Source: Arthrobacter mangrovi (GTDB lineage: Bacteria > Actinomycetota > Actinomycetes > Actinomycetales > Micrococcaceae). From it: 47,583 bases of DNA. The first letter of the stretch is position 1; the number at the start of each line of letters is the position of its first letter. A program made the position numbers and the translations under genes. The notes under the pieces were generated by a model. The model was given only the letters and a program-made list of their open reading frames with translations, was not told the DNA's origin and did no database searches. The stretch lies in assembly GCF_026011795.1 (NCBI RefSeq), contig NZ_BRVS01000037.1, forward strand, positions 1 through 47,583. The letters are read 5' to 3'. Of the stretch, positions 16,426 through 25,036 are shown one piece after another.

Positions 16426-16466
16426 GGCCAGTCTTGTCGCGTGCCGGGTACTGATCCCTCGTCCGG
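16426..16466 (-). promoter_or_regulatory. Guanidine-III (ykkC-III) riboswitch
   Basis: On the minus strand the leader reads CCGGACGAGG, then AGTACCCGG, then GCGACAAGACTGGCC. These match the conserved blocks of the guanidine-III pseudoknot aptamer as I recall it from actinobacterial examples. The 5' CCGG can pair with the CCGG after GTAC (the pseudoknot), and ATCAGT pairs with ACTGGC around it. The aptamer ends directly against the GAGG ribosome-binding site of the first SMR gene, so guanidine binding likely frees or hides that site. A GC hairpin (16468-16484) precedes the aptamer and a TATCTT -10 candidate lies at 16494-16499. Confidence 0.88.
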
Positions 16467-16586
16467 AGGCCCCGGATCGGGGCCTTGCCAACGAAGATAG
16501 CAAAGTACGACGGCGGAGCGGGACTTTGGTGGCCGAGCGCACCAAAGGATTCGCCCGGGTCCGGTCCGTTCGGTGGCGCTGCGTGG

Positions 16587-16592
16587 CACGAT
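16587..16592 (+). promoter_or_regulatory. Leaderless-type -10 for the flavin reductase gene
   Basis: CACGAT, six bases, then ATG at 16599. No Shine-Dalgarno sequence is present before this start. Confidence 0.4.
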
Positions 16593-16598
16593 GTAGCC

Positions 16599-17150
16599 AT
16601 GGAGATCGCGCAAGCGCCGGCCACCCACCGCCTGCAGCCCGGCGCGCCCAGCGAGGAAGACATCGACCTCTACCGCACCCTGGGCGCCAACGCGGCGGCC
16701 GGCGTCGCCGTCGTCGCCACCTCCGTCCGGGGCCGTGACTACGCCGCCACCGTCACCGGCTGGCTGCCGGTCTCCTACGATCCGCCGACCATGCTCGTGA
16801 GCCTCTACGGCGAGTCGCGGATCGGCGAGGCCGTCTCCGCCAGCCGCTACTGGACCCTGAGCCTGCTGACCGGCAGCCAGCAGGGCATCGCCAATTGGCT
16901 CGCCAGCCCGGGTACGCCGCTGGAGGGGCTGATGACCCAGGTTCCCTTCCGCCGCGGGGAGGTCTCTTCCGCGCCGATCATCGACAACGCGCTCGCCTTT
17001 TTCGAACTGGAAACCGTCGCCACCCATCCGGCCGCCACCCATCTCCTCGTCGTGGGGGAAGTCCGGGCCATGGGCACCCTGGCAACGGGACGGGACGTCC
17101 TCGACCCGCTGGTCCATTTCGGATCCGCCTACCACCGGCTCAACCGCTGA
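16599..17150 (+). CDS. Flavin reductase-like domain protein
   Basis: A 183-residue protein of the FMN-binding flavin reductase-like split-barrel family. Recognisable parts are TLGANAAAGVAVVATSVRG, AATVTGWLPVSYDPPTMLVS (the strand-loop that contacts the flavin) and SRIGEAVSASRYWTLSLLTG. Conserved HFGSAYHRL closes the protein. Such proteins are NAD(P)H:flavin reductases or FMN-dependent oxidoreductases that may supply reduced flavin to a monooxygenase; no partner is adjacent. There is no ribosome-binding site; a -10-like element sits six bases before the ATG. It ends 23 bp before the YihY gene. Confidence 0.85.
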   Translation: MEIAQAPATHRLQPGAPSEEDIDLYRTLGANAAAGVAVVATSVRGRDYAATVTGWLPVSYDPPTMLVSLYGESRIGEAVSASRYWTLSLLTGSQQGIANWLASPGTPLEGLMTQVPFRRGEVSSAPIIDNALAFFELETVATHPAATHLLVVGEVRAMGTLATGRDVLDPLVHFGSAYHRLNR

Positions 17151-17173
17151 CCCAAGGACAGGAACAGGTACCC

Positions 17174-18241
17174 ATGACTATCGACCGAAGCCTGGAGCAG
17201 GAAAACCGGCCCGCGCCCGACAGCGACCGCAAGCCCGATTCGCCCACGGACATCTCGAAGCGCTCCTGGGGCTATATCTTCAAACGCACCCTGAACGAGT
17301 TCACGGCGGACAAGTGCACCGACCTCGCCGCCGGCATGACCTACTACGCCGTGCTCTCGATTTTCCCCGGGCTGCTTGCCGTGGTCTCCATCCTGGGAAT
17401 CTTCGGCCAGGGCGAGGCCACCACCCGGACGATCATCAGCCTGCTCGAACAGCTCGGCGCCCCGGCGGACGCGCTCGCCCTGATCGAAGGGCCGATCAAC
17501 CAGCTGACCACCTCCAACACAGCCGGGCTCGCGCTGGCCGTCGGTATCATCGGCGCCATCTGGACCGCCTCCGGCTACGTCCGCGCCTTCGGCCGGGCCA
17601 TGAACACCATGTACGACGTCGAAGAGGGCCGCCCGGTCTGGAAGCTCTATCCGGTCATGCTGGGCGTCACCCTCGCGCTCGTGACCGTCGTCGTGATCAT
17701 GATGCTGCTCCTCATCCTGTCGGGCGGATTCGCCCAGGCCCTCGGCGACATGATCGGCCTCGGCGAAACGGCGCTCATGGTCTGGAACATCATCCGATGG
17801 CCGATCCTCATCCTGCTGGTGGTCTTCATGATCGCCCTGCTCTACTACGCCACCCCGAACATCAAGCAGCCCAAATTCCGCTGGCTGAGCATCGGGGCCG
17901 TCGTCGCCATCGTCACCATGGGCCTGGCCACCGCCGGTTTCGGCTTCTACGTAGGCAACTTCGGCAACTACAACGCCACCTACGGCGCCATCGGCGGCGT
18001 GATCGTGCTGCTGCTGTGGATCTGGATCATGAACGTCGTGCTCCTGCTCGGCGGGGAGCTCGATGCCGAGATCGAGCGCGGCCGGGAACTGCAGGCCGGC
18101 ATCAAGGCCGAGGAGAAGCTCCAGCTCCCGCCGCGCGACACCAAGCACAGCCGGAAGCTCAGCGAAAAGGCCCTCGGCCTCGTTAATGACGGCCGCGACC
18201 TGCGGACCTCGCACGCCTATCCGGAACACCGGAACGACTAG
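17174..18241 (+). CDS. YihY/BrkB-family inner membrane protein
   Basis: A 355-residue multi-pass membrane protein of the YihY/virulence factor BrkB family. After about 45 polar residues it has the family opening KCTDLAAGMTYYAVLSIFPGLLA, then TASGYVRAFGRAMNTMYDVEEGRP. About six hydrophobic helices follow, including LLWIWIMNVVLLLGGELDAE near the C-terminus. The C-terminal tail (about 55 residues) is charged and cytoplasmic. The frame is open upstream, but ATG 17174 has AGGAACAGG before it and fits the family. No biochemical function is well established for this family. It may be co-transcribed with the flavin reductase gene. Confidence 0.9.
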   Translation: MTIDRSLEQENRPAPDSDRKPDSPTDISKRSWGYIFKRTLNEFTADKCTDLAAGMTYYAVLSIFPGLLAVVSILGIFGQGEATTRTIISLLEQLGAPADALALIEGPINQLTTSNTAGLALAVGIIGAIWTASGYVRAFGRAMNTMYDVEEGRPVWKLYPVMLGVTLALVTVVVIMMLLLILSGGFAQALGDMIGLGETALMVWNIIRWPILILLVVFMIALLYYATPNIKQPKFRWLSIGAVVAIVTMGLATAGFGFYVGNFGNYNATYGAIGGVIVLLLWIWIMNVVLLLGGELDAEIERGRELQAGIKAEEKLQLPPRDTKHSRKLSEKALGLVNDGRDLRTSHAYPEHRND

Positions 18242-18274
18242 CCCGCAGGCTCCCCGCCCGCGGCACCGCCGTCC

Positions 18275-18280
18275 TAGACT
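18275..18280 (+). promoter_or_regulatory. Leaderless-type -10 for the GAF-ANTAR gene
   Basis: TAGACT, six bases, then ATG at 18287. It fits the TAnnnT consensus and no Shine-Dalgarno sequence is present. Confidence 0.6.
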
Positions 18281-18286
18281 TGGCAG

Positions 18287-19015
18287 ATGAGCGAGCAAGT
18301 CAACGCGGCCTCGGTGGCCGAAGCACTGCAGGACATGATCCTCCACAACGAAGACGTGGACCGCTTCCTCGACGAGCTGTCCGTCTATTCCACGCGCATC
18401 CTCGGCGACAAGGCCGACATCCATTGCGGCGTGACCCTCAAGCGGCACAAGCGCTCCACCACCGTGGCCCACAGCGATCCCACCGCGCGCCAGCTGGACG
18501 AAATCCAGCACGGCTTCGGGGAGGGCCCGTGCCTGGCGGCCATCGCCACGGGGACGACGACCATCGTGCAGGACGTTCGGACCGACGACCGCTGGCCGGA
18601 ATACTTCTCCGCGGTCGCCAAGCACGGCTACTACTCCATGATGGGCGTGCCGCTCCTGCTCGAGGCCGGCGGCGGCGCCGCCCTGAACTTCTACGCCGCG
18701 CAGCCCGGGGCCTTCACCGGAGAAACGGCCCGGGTGGCCGAGGGGTACGGGCACCAGGCCTCGCGGGCCCTGCAGCTGGCCCTGCGGGTGGCCGAACACG
18801 CCGACACCGCGTCCCATTTGAAGGCGGCCATGGAATCGCGGACCACGATCGACCTGGCCGTCGGCATCATCATGGGCCAGAACCGCTGCAGCCAGGAGGA
18901 GGCCTTCAACATCCTCAAGTCCGCGTCCAGCAGCCGGAATATCAAGCTCCGGGACGTCGCCGCCGGGATCGTCGCCAGCCTCGGGAGTCCTGCGAGCACC
19001 CACTTCGACGACTGA
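18287..19015 (+). CDS. GAF and ANTAR domain-containing regulator
   Basis: A 242-residue protein with an N-terminal GAF-type sensor (about residues 20-165, with GFGEGPCLAAIATG and the DDRWPEYFSAVAKHG stretch) and a C-terminal ANTAR domain (about 175-235). The ANTAR part has LKAAMESRTTIDLAVGIIMG and then CSQEEAFNILKSASSSRN, matching the three-helix RNA-binding module. ANTAR proteins bind paired hexaloop hairpins in nascent RNA and prevent termination. Signals sensed by actinobacterial GAF-ANTAR proteins are mostly unknown. It is probably transcribed from its own leaderless promoter. No target hairpin pair was identified in the window. Confidence 0.92.
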   Translation: MSEQVNAASVAEALQDMILHNEDVDRFLDELSVYSTRILGDKADIHCGVTLKRHKRSTTVAHSDPTARQLDEIQHGFGEGPCLAAIATGTTTIVQDVRTDDRWPEYFSAVAKHGYYSMMGVPLLLEAGGGAALNFYAAQPGAFTGETARVAEGYGHQASRALQLALRVAEHADTASHLKAAMESRTTIDLAVGIIMGQNRCSQEEAFNILKSASSSRNIKLRDVAAGIVASLGSPASTHFDD

Positions 19016-19133
19016 CCGGCGGCCAACCCGCGGCTCACCCGCGGTGCTGCCGGCAATACCGGCGGAAGGGTTGTCCGCCCTCCGGCCGTGGGATAGGTTG
19101 CAGGCACATGGCGCCAGCCCAGGGAGAGAGCCG

Positions 19134-19667
19134 ATGGAAGCCGAAATCATCCTGCACGTCGACGGCAGCCGCCGCGCGCTCACCATCGACACCCGGACCA
19201 CCCTGCTCGATGCGCTGCGCGACCGGCTCGGCGTCTACTCGCCGAAGAAGGGCTGCGACCACGGACAGTGCGGGGCCTGCACGGTGCTGCTCAACGGCCG
19301 CCGGGTCAACTCATGCCTCGTCTTCGCGGTCGCCCAGGACGGCGCGGAGGTGGTCACCGCCGCAGGCCTCGCCGAGGGCGGAAACCTGCACCCGGTCCAG
19401 CAGGCCTTCCTCGACCAGGACGCCTTCCAATGCGGGTACTGCACTCCGGGACAGGTCTGCTCCGCCGTTGGCATGCTCGCCGAGGCGGACGCCGCCCAGC
19501 CGAGCTACGTCACGGAAGGCTTCCGGCCCGAGGACTCCCCGGCAGCCGCGGACCTCGATGACGAGGAGATCCGCGAGCGAATGAGCGGCAACCTCTGCCG
19601 CTGCGGCGCGTACGTCAACATCGTCGCCGCCGTCCGGCAGGCAGCCGCCGGGGGATCGGGCGCATGA
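19134..19667 (+). CDS. paoA: Aldehyde oxidase/xanthine dehydrogenase-type 2Fe-2S subunit
   Basis: The 177-residue iron-sulfur subunit of a molybdenum hydroxylase. The plant-type ferredoxin cluster ligands are in CDHGQCGACTVLLNGRRVNSC, and the second 2Fe-2S cluster in CGYCTPGQVC and NLCRCGAY. It passes electrons from the Mo site to FAD. The start ATG 19134 has GGGAGAG upstream, and a TAGGTT -10 candidate lies about 35 nt before it. Unlike E. coli PaoA there is no Tat signal peptide, so this enzyme should be cytoplasmic. Its stop overlaps the next start by 4 bp. The gene order S-M-L matches paoABC; the symbol is by similarity. Confidence 0.9.
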   Translation: MEAEIILHVDGSRRALTIDTRTTLLDALRDRLGVYSPKKGCDHGQCGACTVLLNGRRVNSCLVFAVAQDGAEVVTAAGLAEGGNLHPVQQAFLDQDAFQCGYCTPGQVCSAVGMLAEADAAQPSYVTEGFRPEDSPAAADLDDEEIRERMSGNLCRCGAYVNIVAAVRQAAAGGSGA

Positions 19668-20677
19668 AGCCGTTCGACTACCGGCGCGCCGTTGCACCCG
19701 AGAGCGCCATCGCCGACGTCGCCGGCAATCCCGAGGCCGCCTACCTTGCCGGCGGGACAAACCTCGTCGACCACATGAAGCTGGGCATCGCCGAGCCTCG
19801 CCTGCTGGTGGACATCACTTCGCTTCCGCTGGATGAGGTCGCGGAGACGCAGGACGGCGGCGTGAGCATCGGCGCCAACGTGCGCAACAGCGACCTCGCC
19901 GCCCATCCGCTCATCCGCAGCCGCTACCCCGTACTTTCCCAGGCCCTGCTTTCCGGGGCCTCCGGCCAGCTGCGCAACCTCGCCACCACCGGCGGCAACC
20001 TCCTCCAGCGCACGCGCTGCGTCTACTTCCAGGATGTCACCACGCCCTGCAACAAGCGCGCGCCCGGCTCCGGCTGCTCGGCGCTGGAGGGCTACTCGCG
20101 CTACCACGCCATCCTCGGCGCGTCGGATGACTGCATCGCCGTGCATCCGTCGGACATAGCCGTCGCCCTCGCGGCGCTGGACGCCACCGTCGTCGTCCAG
20201 GGCCCCTCCGGCGAGCGGAGCATGGCGCTGACGGACCTGCACCGCCTGCCGGACAGCCGCCCGGACCTGGACACGGTCCTGGAGCACGGGGACCTGATCA
20301 CCGCAGTCCGGCTGCCCGGCCTGCCGTGGGCGGAGCGCTCGGCCTACCGCAAGGTCCGGGACCGCGCTTCCTACGCCTTCGCACTTGTTTCCGTCGCCGG
20401 CGCGGTGGAGCTGGAGGACGACGGCGGCGCCCCGGGAGAGGTGCCTGTCATCCGCCAGGTACGGATTGCCTTGGGCGGAGTCGCCCACAAGCCCTGGCGC
20501 GCAACCCTCGCCGAGGAAACCCTCCGCGGGGTCCAGGCCACGCACGAGAACTTCCGGGCGGCCGCCGACGCCGAGCTGGAACGCGCCGCCCCCGTGGGAG
20601 ACAACGCCTTCAAGGTGCCGATGGTCCGCAACACCATGATTTCCGTGCTGCACGAACTCACCCGGGAGTACTCATGA
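19664..20677 (+). CDS. paoB: Aldehyde oxidase/xanthine dehydrogenase-type FAD subunit with a likely 4Fe-4S site
   Basis: A 337-residue FAD-binding subunit. YLAGGTNLVDHMKLG is the first FAD loop and ATTGGNLLQRTRC the second. The stretch CVYFQDVTTPCNKRAPGSGC, just after the second loop, gives the extra cysteines that bind a 4Fe-4S cluster in PaoB/YagS-type proteins. This separates it from ordinary xanthine dehydrogenase medium subunits. It is coupled by 4-bp overlaps to the genes on both sides. It receives electrons from the 2Fe-2S subunit and probably reduces oxygen or another acceptor. Confidence 0.88.
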   Translation: MKPFDYRRAVAPESAIADVAGNPEAAYLAGGTNLVDHMKLGIAEPRLLVDITSLPLDEVAETQDGGVSIGANVRNSDLAAHPLIRSRYPVLSQALLSGASGQLRNLATTGGNLLQRTRCVYFQDVTTPCNKRAPGSGCSALEGYSRYHAILGASDDCIAVHPSDIAVALAALDATVVVQGPSGERSMALTDLHRLPDSRPDLDTVLEHGDLITAVRLPGLPWAERSAYRKVRDRASYAFALVSVAGAVELEDDGGAPGEVPVIRQVRIALGGVAHKPWRATLAEETLRGVQATHENFRAAADAELERAAPVGDNAFKVPMVRNTMISVLHELTREYS

Positions 20678-22752
20678 CCGCCCCCTTGGAAGCCCGGGCC
20701 ATGGGCAGCAGCATCGAGCGGCTCGACGGCGTAGCAAAGGTGACCGGAACGGCCCCCTATGCCTGGGAACAACCCGTCGAGCGCCCGGCCTACCTGCATC
20801 CGGTCCAGTCGACCATCGCGCTGGGCCGCGTCACCGGCATCGATACCTCCGCGGCCGAAGCCCTGGACGGCGTCATCGCCGTCCTGACCCGCCACAATGC
20901 GCTGCGGCTGGAAGACACCTCGGACGGCGAGCTGGCGATCCTGCAGGACGACGCCGTGGGGTTCCGCGGCCAGTTCATCGGCGGCGTCATCGCCGAGACC
21001 CCGGAAACCGCCCGCGAGGCAGCAGCCCTCGTCACCGTCACCTACGACCAGGAGGCCCACGACGCCCGGCTCAGCGCCGACCGGGACGACCTCGACGCGC
21101 CGGACCAGGTCAATGCCGGGTTCCCGACCGACACCGTCCAGGGGGATCCCGATGCTGCCCTGGCGGGCGCCGCCGTCGTTATTGACCGCACCTACACCAC
21201 GCCGGCCGAACACAACAATCCGATGGAACCGCACACCACGGTGGCGCAGTGGACGGACAACGGGCTGGTGCTCTACGACTCCACCCAGGGCGTCCACCAG
21301 GTGCGGCGGGCGCTCGCGCCGGTCTTCGGCCTGCCCATCGAGCGGATCCACGTCACCAGCCCGCATGTGGGCGGCGGGTTCGGCTCCAAGGGCCTGCCCC
21401 ACTCGCACGTCATCCTCGTGGCCATGGCGGCACAGCTGAGCGGCGGGCGGCCGGTCAAGCTCGCGCTGACCCGGCAGCAGCTCTTCTCGGTCGCCGGCTA
21501 CCGCACCCCGACCATCCAGCGGGTCCGGCTGGGGGCCGACCGCGAAGGCCGGCTCACCGCCATCGTCCACGACGTCGTCGAACAGACCTCGAAAATCAAG
21601 GAGTTCGCGGAACAGACCGCGGTGCCGACGCGCATGATGTACGCCGCGGAGAACCGCAGGACGACGCACCGGCTCGCACGGCTGGACGTGCCCGTTCCGT
21701 CCTGGATGCGCGCGCCCGGTGAATGCCCGGGCATGTTCGGCCCCGAGGTGGCCATGGACGAGCTGGCCGAGGCCTGCGGCGTGGACCCGATCGAGGTCCG
21801 CGTCCGCAACGAACCGCACATCGATCCGGAAAGCGGCCGGCCGTTCGCCAACCGGCACCTCGTCGCGTGCCTGCGCGAGGGCGCCCGGCGGTTCGGCTGG
21901 GAGCAGCGCGACCACCGTCCGCGCGTGAGGCTCGACGGCGACTGGCTGGCCGGGACCGGCGTGGCGAGTTCCACCTATCCAGCGCGCAGCCAGCCCGGTT
22001 CGGTGGCCCGCATCCGCTTCGCGGACGGGCTGTTCAACGTCTCGATCGGGGCGGCGGACCTGGGCACCGGGACCTGGACGGTGCTGACGCAGGTGGCGGC
22101 GGACGCCCTGGGGGTAGGGGTCGGGGACGTCCGGCTGGAGATCGGGGATACGGCCCTGCCCAAGGCCAGCATTGCCGGCGGATCCACCGGCCTGGCCAGC
22201 TGGGGCACGGCGATCGCCGAAGCGGGCGAGACCTTCCTGACCAAGTACGGCACGGAGCCGGAGGATGGCGACGAGCTGGAGGCGGCGGCCCCGAAGAATC
22301 CCGCCGCCGACGAGTACGCCATGCATTCCTTCGGCGCCCAGTTCGCCGAGGTGAAGGTCCACCGCTTCACCGGCGAAATCCGGGTGTCCCGCATGCTCGG
22401 CGTGTTCTCCGCGGGCCGGATCGTCAACCCGCGAACGGCTCGCTCGCAGTTCCTCGGCGGCATGACCATGGGGCTCGGCATGGCCCTGCACGAGCACAGT
22501 GTCATGGACCCGCGGTTCGGCATCATCGTCAACCACGACTTCGCGGAGTACCACATCCCGGCCAACGCGGACGTGCTGGACATGGACGCCATCTGGCTCG
22601 ACGAGGTGGATGAACATGCGGGCCCGCTGGGCGCCCGCGGGATCGGCGAGATCGGAATCGTCGGAGCCGCCGCGGCCATCGCGAACGCCGCCTACCACGC
22701 CACCGGCGTCCGGGTGCGGGACCTGCCGCTGACACCGGACAAGTTCCTCTGA
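20674..22752 (+). CDS. paoC: Aldehyde oxidase/xanthine dehydrogenase-type molybdopterin subunit
   Basis: A 692-residue molybdenum cofactor-binding subunit. SSIERLDGVAKVTGTAPYAWE is a typical PaoC/YagR-like opening. SPHVGGGFGSKG and IGAADLGTGTWTVLTQVAAD are cofactor-binding motifs. The catalytic Glu is about residue 659 in GARGIGEIGIVGAAAAIANA. The annotated frame is open further upstream, but ATG 20674 overlaps the FAD-subunit stop by 4 bp and begins the conserved domain. With its neighbours it would oxidise aldehydes to acids. The dedicated maturation chaperone PaoD/XdhC is not in this window. The natural substrate is unknown. Confidence 0.9.
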   Translation: MTAPLEARAMGSSIERLDGVAKVTGTAPYAWEQPVERPAYLHPVQSTIALGRVTGIDTSAAEALDGVIAVLTRHNALRLEDTSDGELAILQDDAVGFRGQFIGGVIAETPETAREAAALVTVTYDQEAHDARLSADRDDLDAPDQVNAGFPTDTVQGDPDAALAGAAVVIDRTYTTPAEHNNPMEPHTTVAQWTDNGLVLYDSTQGVHQVRRALAPVFGLPIERIHVTSPHVGGGFGSKGLPHSHVILVAMAAQLSGGRPVKLALTRQQLFSVAGYRTPTIQRVRLGADREGRLTAIVHDVVEQTSKIKEFAEQTAVPTRMMYAAENRRTTHRLARLDVPVPSWMRAPGECPGMFGPEVAMDELAEACGVDPIEVRVRNEPHIDPESGRPFANRHLVACLREGARRFGWEQRDHRPRVRLDGDWLAGTGVASSTYPARSQPGSVARIRFADGLFNVSIGAADLGTGTWTVLTQVAADALGVGVGDVRLEIGDTALPKASIAGGSTGLASWGTAIAEAGETFLTKYGTEPEDGDELEAAAPKNPAADEYAMHSFGAQFAEVKVHRFTGEIRVSRMLGVFSAGRIVNPRTARSQFLGGMTMGLGMALHEHSVMDPRFGIIVNHDFAEYHIPANADVLDMDAIWLDEVDEHAGPLGARGIGEIGIVGAAAAIANAAYHATGVRVRDLPLTPDKFL

Positions 22753-22765
22753 GCAGAAGCGGGCC

Positions 22766-23566
22766 TCAGACGCTCCGCCACTCCTCGCCCGTGATGTGGC
22801 TGCCGGCCTGCGGGCCCATCTGCAGCATGCCGCCGTCCACCGCCCAGGACGCGCCCGTGACATAGGCCGAGGCCGGGGAGGCCAGGAACGCGACGACGGC
22901 GGCGACTTCCCGCGCGTCGCCCGGCCGGCCGAGCGGAATTCCAGGTCGCGAAACGGTCCGCGGGTCCAGGTCCGTCTGGCCGGTCATCGGAGTCGCGATT
23001 TCGCCGGGCGCCACCGTGTTGGCAGTGATCCCGTGCTCGGCAAGCTCGAGGGCGATGGTCTTCACCAGGCCGCCCAGGCCGTGCTTCGCCGCGTCGTAGG
23101 CCGCCGATCCGACCCGGGGCTGATGCTCATGGACGCTGGTGACCGCGATGAGCCGGCCCCCGGAGCCCTGCTGGAGCATGATCCGAGCCGCACGCTGCAG
23201 GCACACGAACGCCCCGTCCAGGTCGGTGGCGACGACCTCCCGCCAGGTCTCGTAGCTGGTGTCGAGGAACTTCCGGCTCGCGCCAGTGCCCGAGTTGTTG
23301 ACGAACACGTCCAGCCCGCCCAGGTCCCGGGCGAGAGCATCGATCACTTCGCCGCACCCGGGCAGCTCGGTGAGGTCCAGCCGGGCCGTCACCGCGCGGC
23401 GGCCCAGGGACCGGACCTCGCCGGCTGTCTGCTCCGCGCCGGCCTTGTCCTCATGCCAGGTGATGCCGACATCCATGCCGGCCTCCGCGAGCGCGACGGC
23501 GGTGGCGCGGCCGATCCCGGAGTCCGATCCGGTCACGATCGCGGTCTTCGGCGCAAAGGTGCTCAC
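22766..23566 (-). CDS. SDR-family oxidoreductase (3-oxoacyl reductase / glucose dehydrogenase-like)
   Basis: A 266-residue classical SDR with TGSDSGIG (cofactor), NNSGTG, the catalytic Ser in AVTSVHEH and YDAAKHG. The later NTVAPGEIATPM and AYVTGASWAVDGG motifs are standard for the family. It starts with GTG 23566, preceded by GGGAG. It is convergent with the aldehyde oxidase operon (13-bp gap) and divergent from alaA. The substrate cannot be read from sequence; glucose/ribitol dehydrogenase-like members look most similar. Confidence 0.88.
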   Translation of the reverse strand: MSTFAPKTAIVTGSDSGIGRATAVALAEAGMDVGITWHEDKAGAEQTAGEVRSLGRRAVTARLDLTELPGCGEVIDALARDLGGLDVFVNNSGTGASRKFLDTSYETWREVVATDLDGAFVCLQRAARIMLQQGSGGRLIAVTSVHEHQPRVGSAAYDAAKHGLGGLVKTIALELAEHGITANTVAPGEIATPMTGQTDLDPRTVSRPGIPLGRPGDAREVAAVVAFLASPASAYVTGASWAVDGGMLQMGPQAGSHITGEEWRSV

Positions 23567-23638
23567 AGCAGTTCTCCCGTCTGCTTAGGTCCTGCCTGCC
23601 ATTGTGGCCGAGGGCCTCCGGCGCCGCCAGCGCCTGGG

Positions 23639-23677
23639 CCAGGTCCGTTCTGCCCAGGTCCGTCCTGGCAGGTCCGT
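23639..23677. repeat. Three short direct repeats (CAGGTCCGT)
   Basis: CAGGTCCGT occurs three times at a 14-15 bp period (preceded by C, C and G), in the gap between the SDR gene and alaA. It could be a minor slippage product or a repeated binding site. No known regulator matches it. Confidence 0.4.
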
Positions 23678-23734
23678 CCGAGCCTGCAGGGCGCGCCCGC
23701 ATGATGAACACCACATGAACGGGAGGCGGAGGTT

Positions 23735-25012
23735 GTGAAAAAATGGACCATGCGTCCCATGCAGCACTCCAGCAAACTCCAGAACGTCCGCTACGAACTT
23801 CGCGGCCCCATCCTGCACGCGGCGAAGAAGATGGAGGCGGAGGGGCAGCGCATCCTGCGGATGAACCTGGGCGATCCCGCGCCCTTCGGGCTGGAGGCCC
23901 CGGAATCGATCGTCGTGGACATGATCCACCATCTGCGCGATTCCCAGGGCTACTGCGACTCCAAAGGCATATTCTCGGCCCGCACCGCGATCTCCCAGTA
24001 CTACCAGACCAAGGGCCTGATGCAGATCGGCGTGGAGGACATCTTCATCGGCAACGGCGTCTCGGAACTCATCTCGATGACCCTCCAGGCCTTCCTCGAG
24101 AACGGCGACGAGGTGCTCATCCCGGCCCCCGACTACCCGCTGTGGACCGCCTCGGTCACGCTCAGCGGAGGCACGGCCGTGCACTACCTCTGCGACGAGA
24201 CCAACAACTGGTGGCCGGACATGGCGGACGTCGAAGCCAAGATCACCCAGCAGACCAGGGCCATCGTGCTGATCAACCCGAACAACCCGACCGGGGCCGT
24301 CTACCCGCGGCACATCATCGAACAGTTCGCGGAACTCGCGCGCCGCCACGACCTGGTCCTCTTCTCGGACGAGATCTACGAGAAGATCACCTACGACGAC
24401 GCCGTCCATATCCACACCGCGGCCGTCGCCGAAGACCTCCCGGTCCTGACCTTCTCCGGGCTGTCCAAGGCCTACCGCATGCCCGGCTACCGCGCCGGCT
24501 GGGTCGCCGTCAGCGGTCCGCGCGCCGCCACCGCCGCGTACCGCGAATCACTCGAACTGCTGGCCTCCCTGCGGCTCTGCGCCAACGTCCCGGCCCAGCA
24601 CGCCATCCAGACCTCGCTCGGCGGCTACCAGAGCATCGGGGACCTCGTGAAGCCCGGCGGCCGGCTGCGCGAACAGCGCGACCTGGCCTGCAAGCTGCTC
24701 AACGAGATCCCCGGCGTCAGCTGCGTCCCGGCGGCCGGCGCCATGTACCTCTTCCCGAAGCTGGATCCGGCAGTCTACCCCTTCACCAACGACGAGCAGT
24801 TCGTGCTCGACCTGCTGGAAGACCAGAAGATCCTCGTCTCGCACGGCACCGCCTTCCACTGGCCGGCACCGGACCACTTCCGCTTCGTCATCCTGCCGTC
24901 CGTCGCCGAGATCGAAGAGGCCGTCCGGCGGATCTCGTCCTTCCTGGGCGTCTACCGGCGGAAGGCCGAAGCCCAGGCCCTGGCCGGAGCCTCGGGCATC
25001 CCGGCGCCCTGA
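23735..25012 (+). CDS. alaA: Glutamate-pyruvate (alanine) aminotransferase
   Basis: A 425-residue fold-type I PLP aminotransferase that closely follows the AlaA/YfbQ pattern: LQNVRYELRGPIL, NLGDPAPFG, QGYCDSKGIFSAR, PAPDYPLWTA and NPNNPTGAVY. FSGLSKAYR carries the PLP lysine (245), and ANVPAQHAIQTSLGGYQS follows. It interconverts alanine and glutamate with pyruvate and 2-oxoglutarate. The GTG at 23735 has GGGAGG eight bases upstream; ATG 23750 or 23759 are possible alternative starts. It is divergent from the SDR gene and convergent with corA. Confidence 0.93.
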   Translation: MKKWTMRPMQHSSKLQNVRYELRGPILHAAKKMEAEGQRILRMNLGDPAPFGLEAPESIVVDMIHHLRDSQGYCDSKGIFSARTAISQYYQTKGLMQIGVEDIFIGNGVSELISMTLQAFLENGDEVLIPAPDYPLWTASVTLSGGTAVHYLCDETNNWWPDMADVEAKITQQTRAIVLINPNNPTGAVYPRHIIEQFAELARRHDLVLFSDEIYEKITYDDAVHIHTAAVAEDLPVLTFSGLSKAYRMPGYRAGWVAVSGPRAATAAYRESLELLASLRLCANVPAQHAIQTSLGGYQSIGDLVKPGGRLREQRDLACKLLNEIPGVSCVPAAGAMYLFPKLDPAVYPFTNDEQFVLDLLEDQKILVSHGTAFHWPAPDHFRFVILPSVAEIEEAVRRISSFLGVYRRKAEAQALAGASGIPAP

Positions 25013-25036
25013 CCTACCGTCGTCGTTGCCGGAAGA

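Noticed and set aside
17129-19201. Long minus-strand open frame opposite the YihY and ANTAR genes
   Set aside because: It spans two well-supported plus-strand genes and has no domain of its own.
20371-22863. Very long minus-strand open frame (830 codons) opposite the molybdopterin subunit gene
   Set aside because: A GC-rich shadow: low-complexity His/Arg/Gly-rich translation, no family motifs, while the plus-strand gene has clear catalytic motifs.
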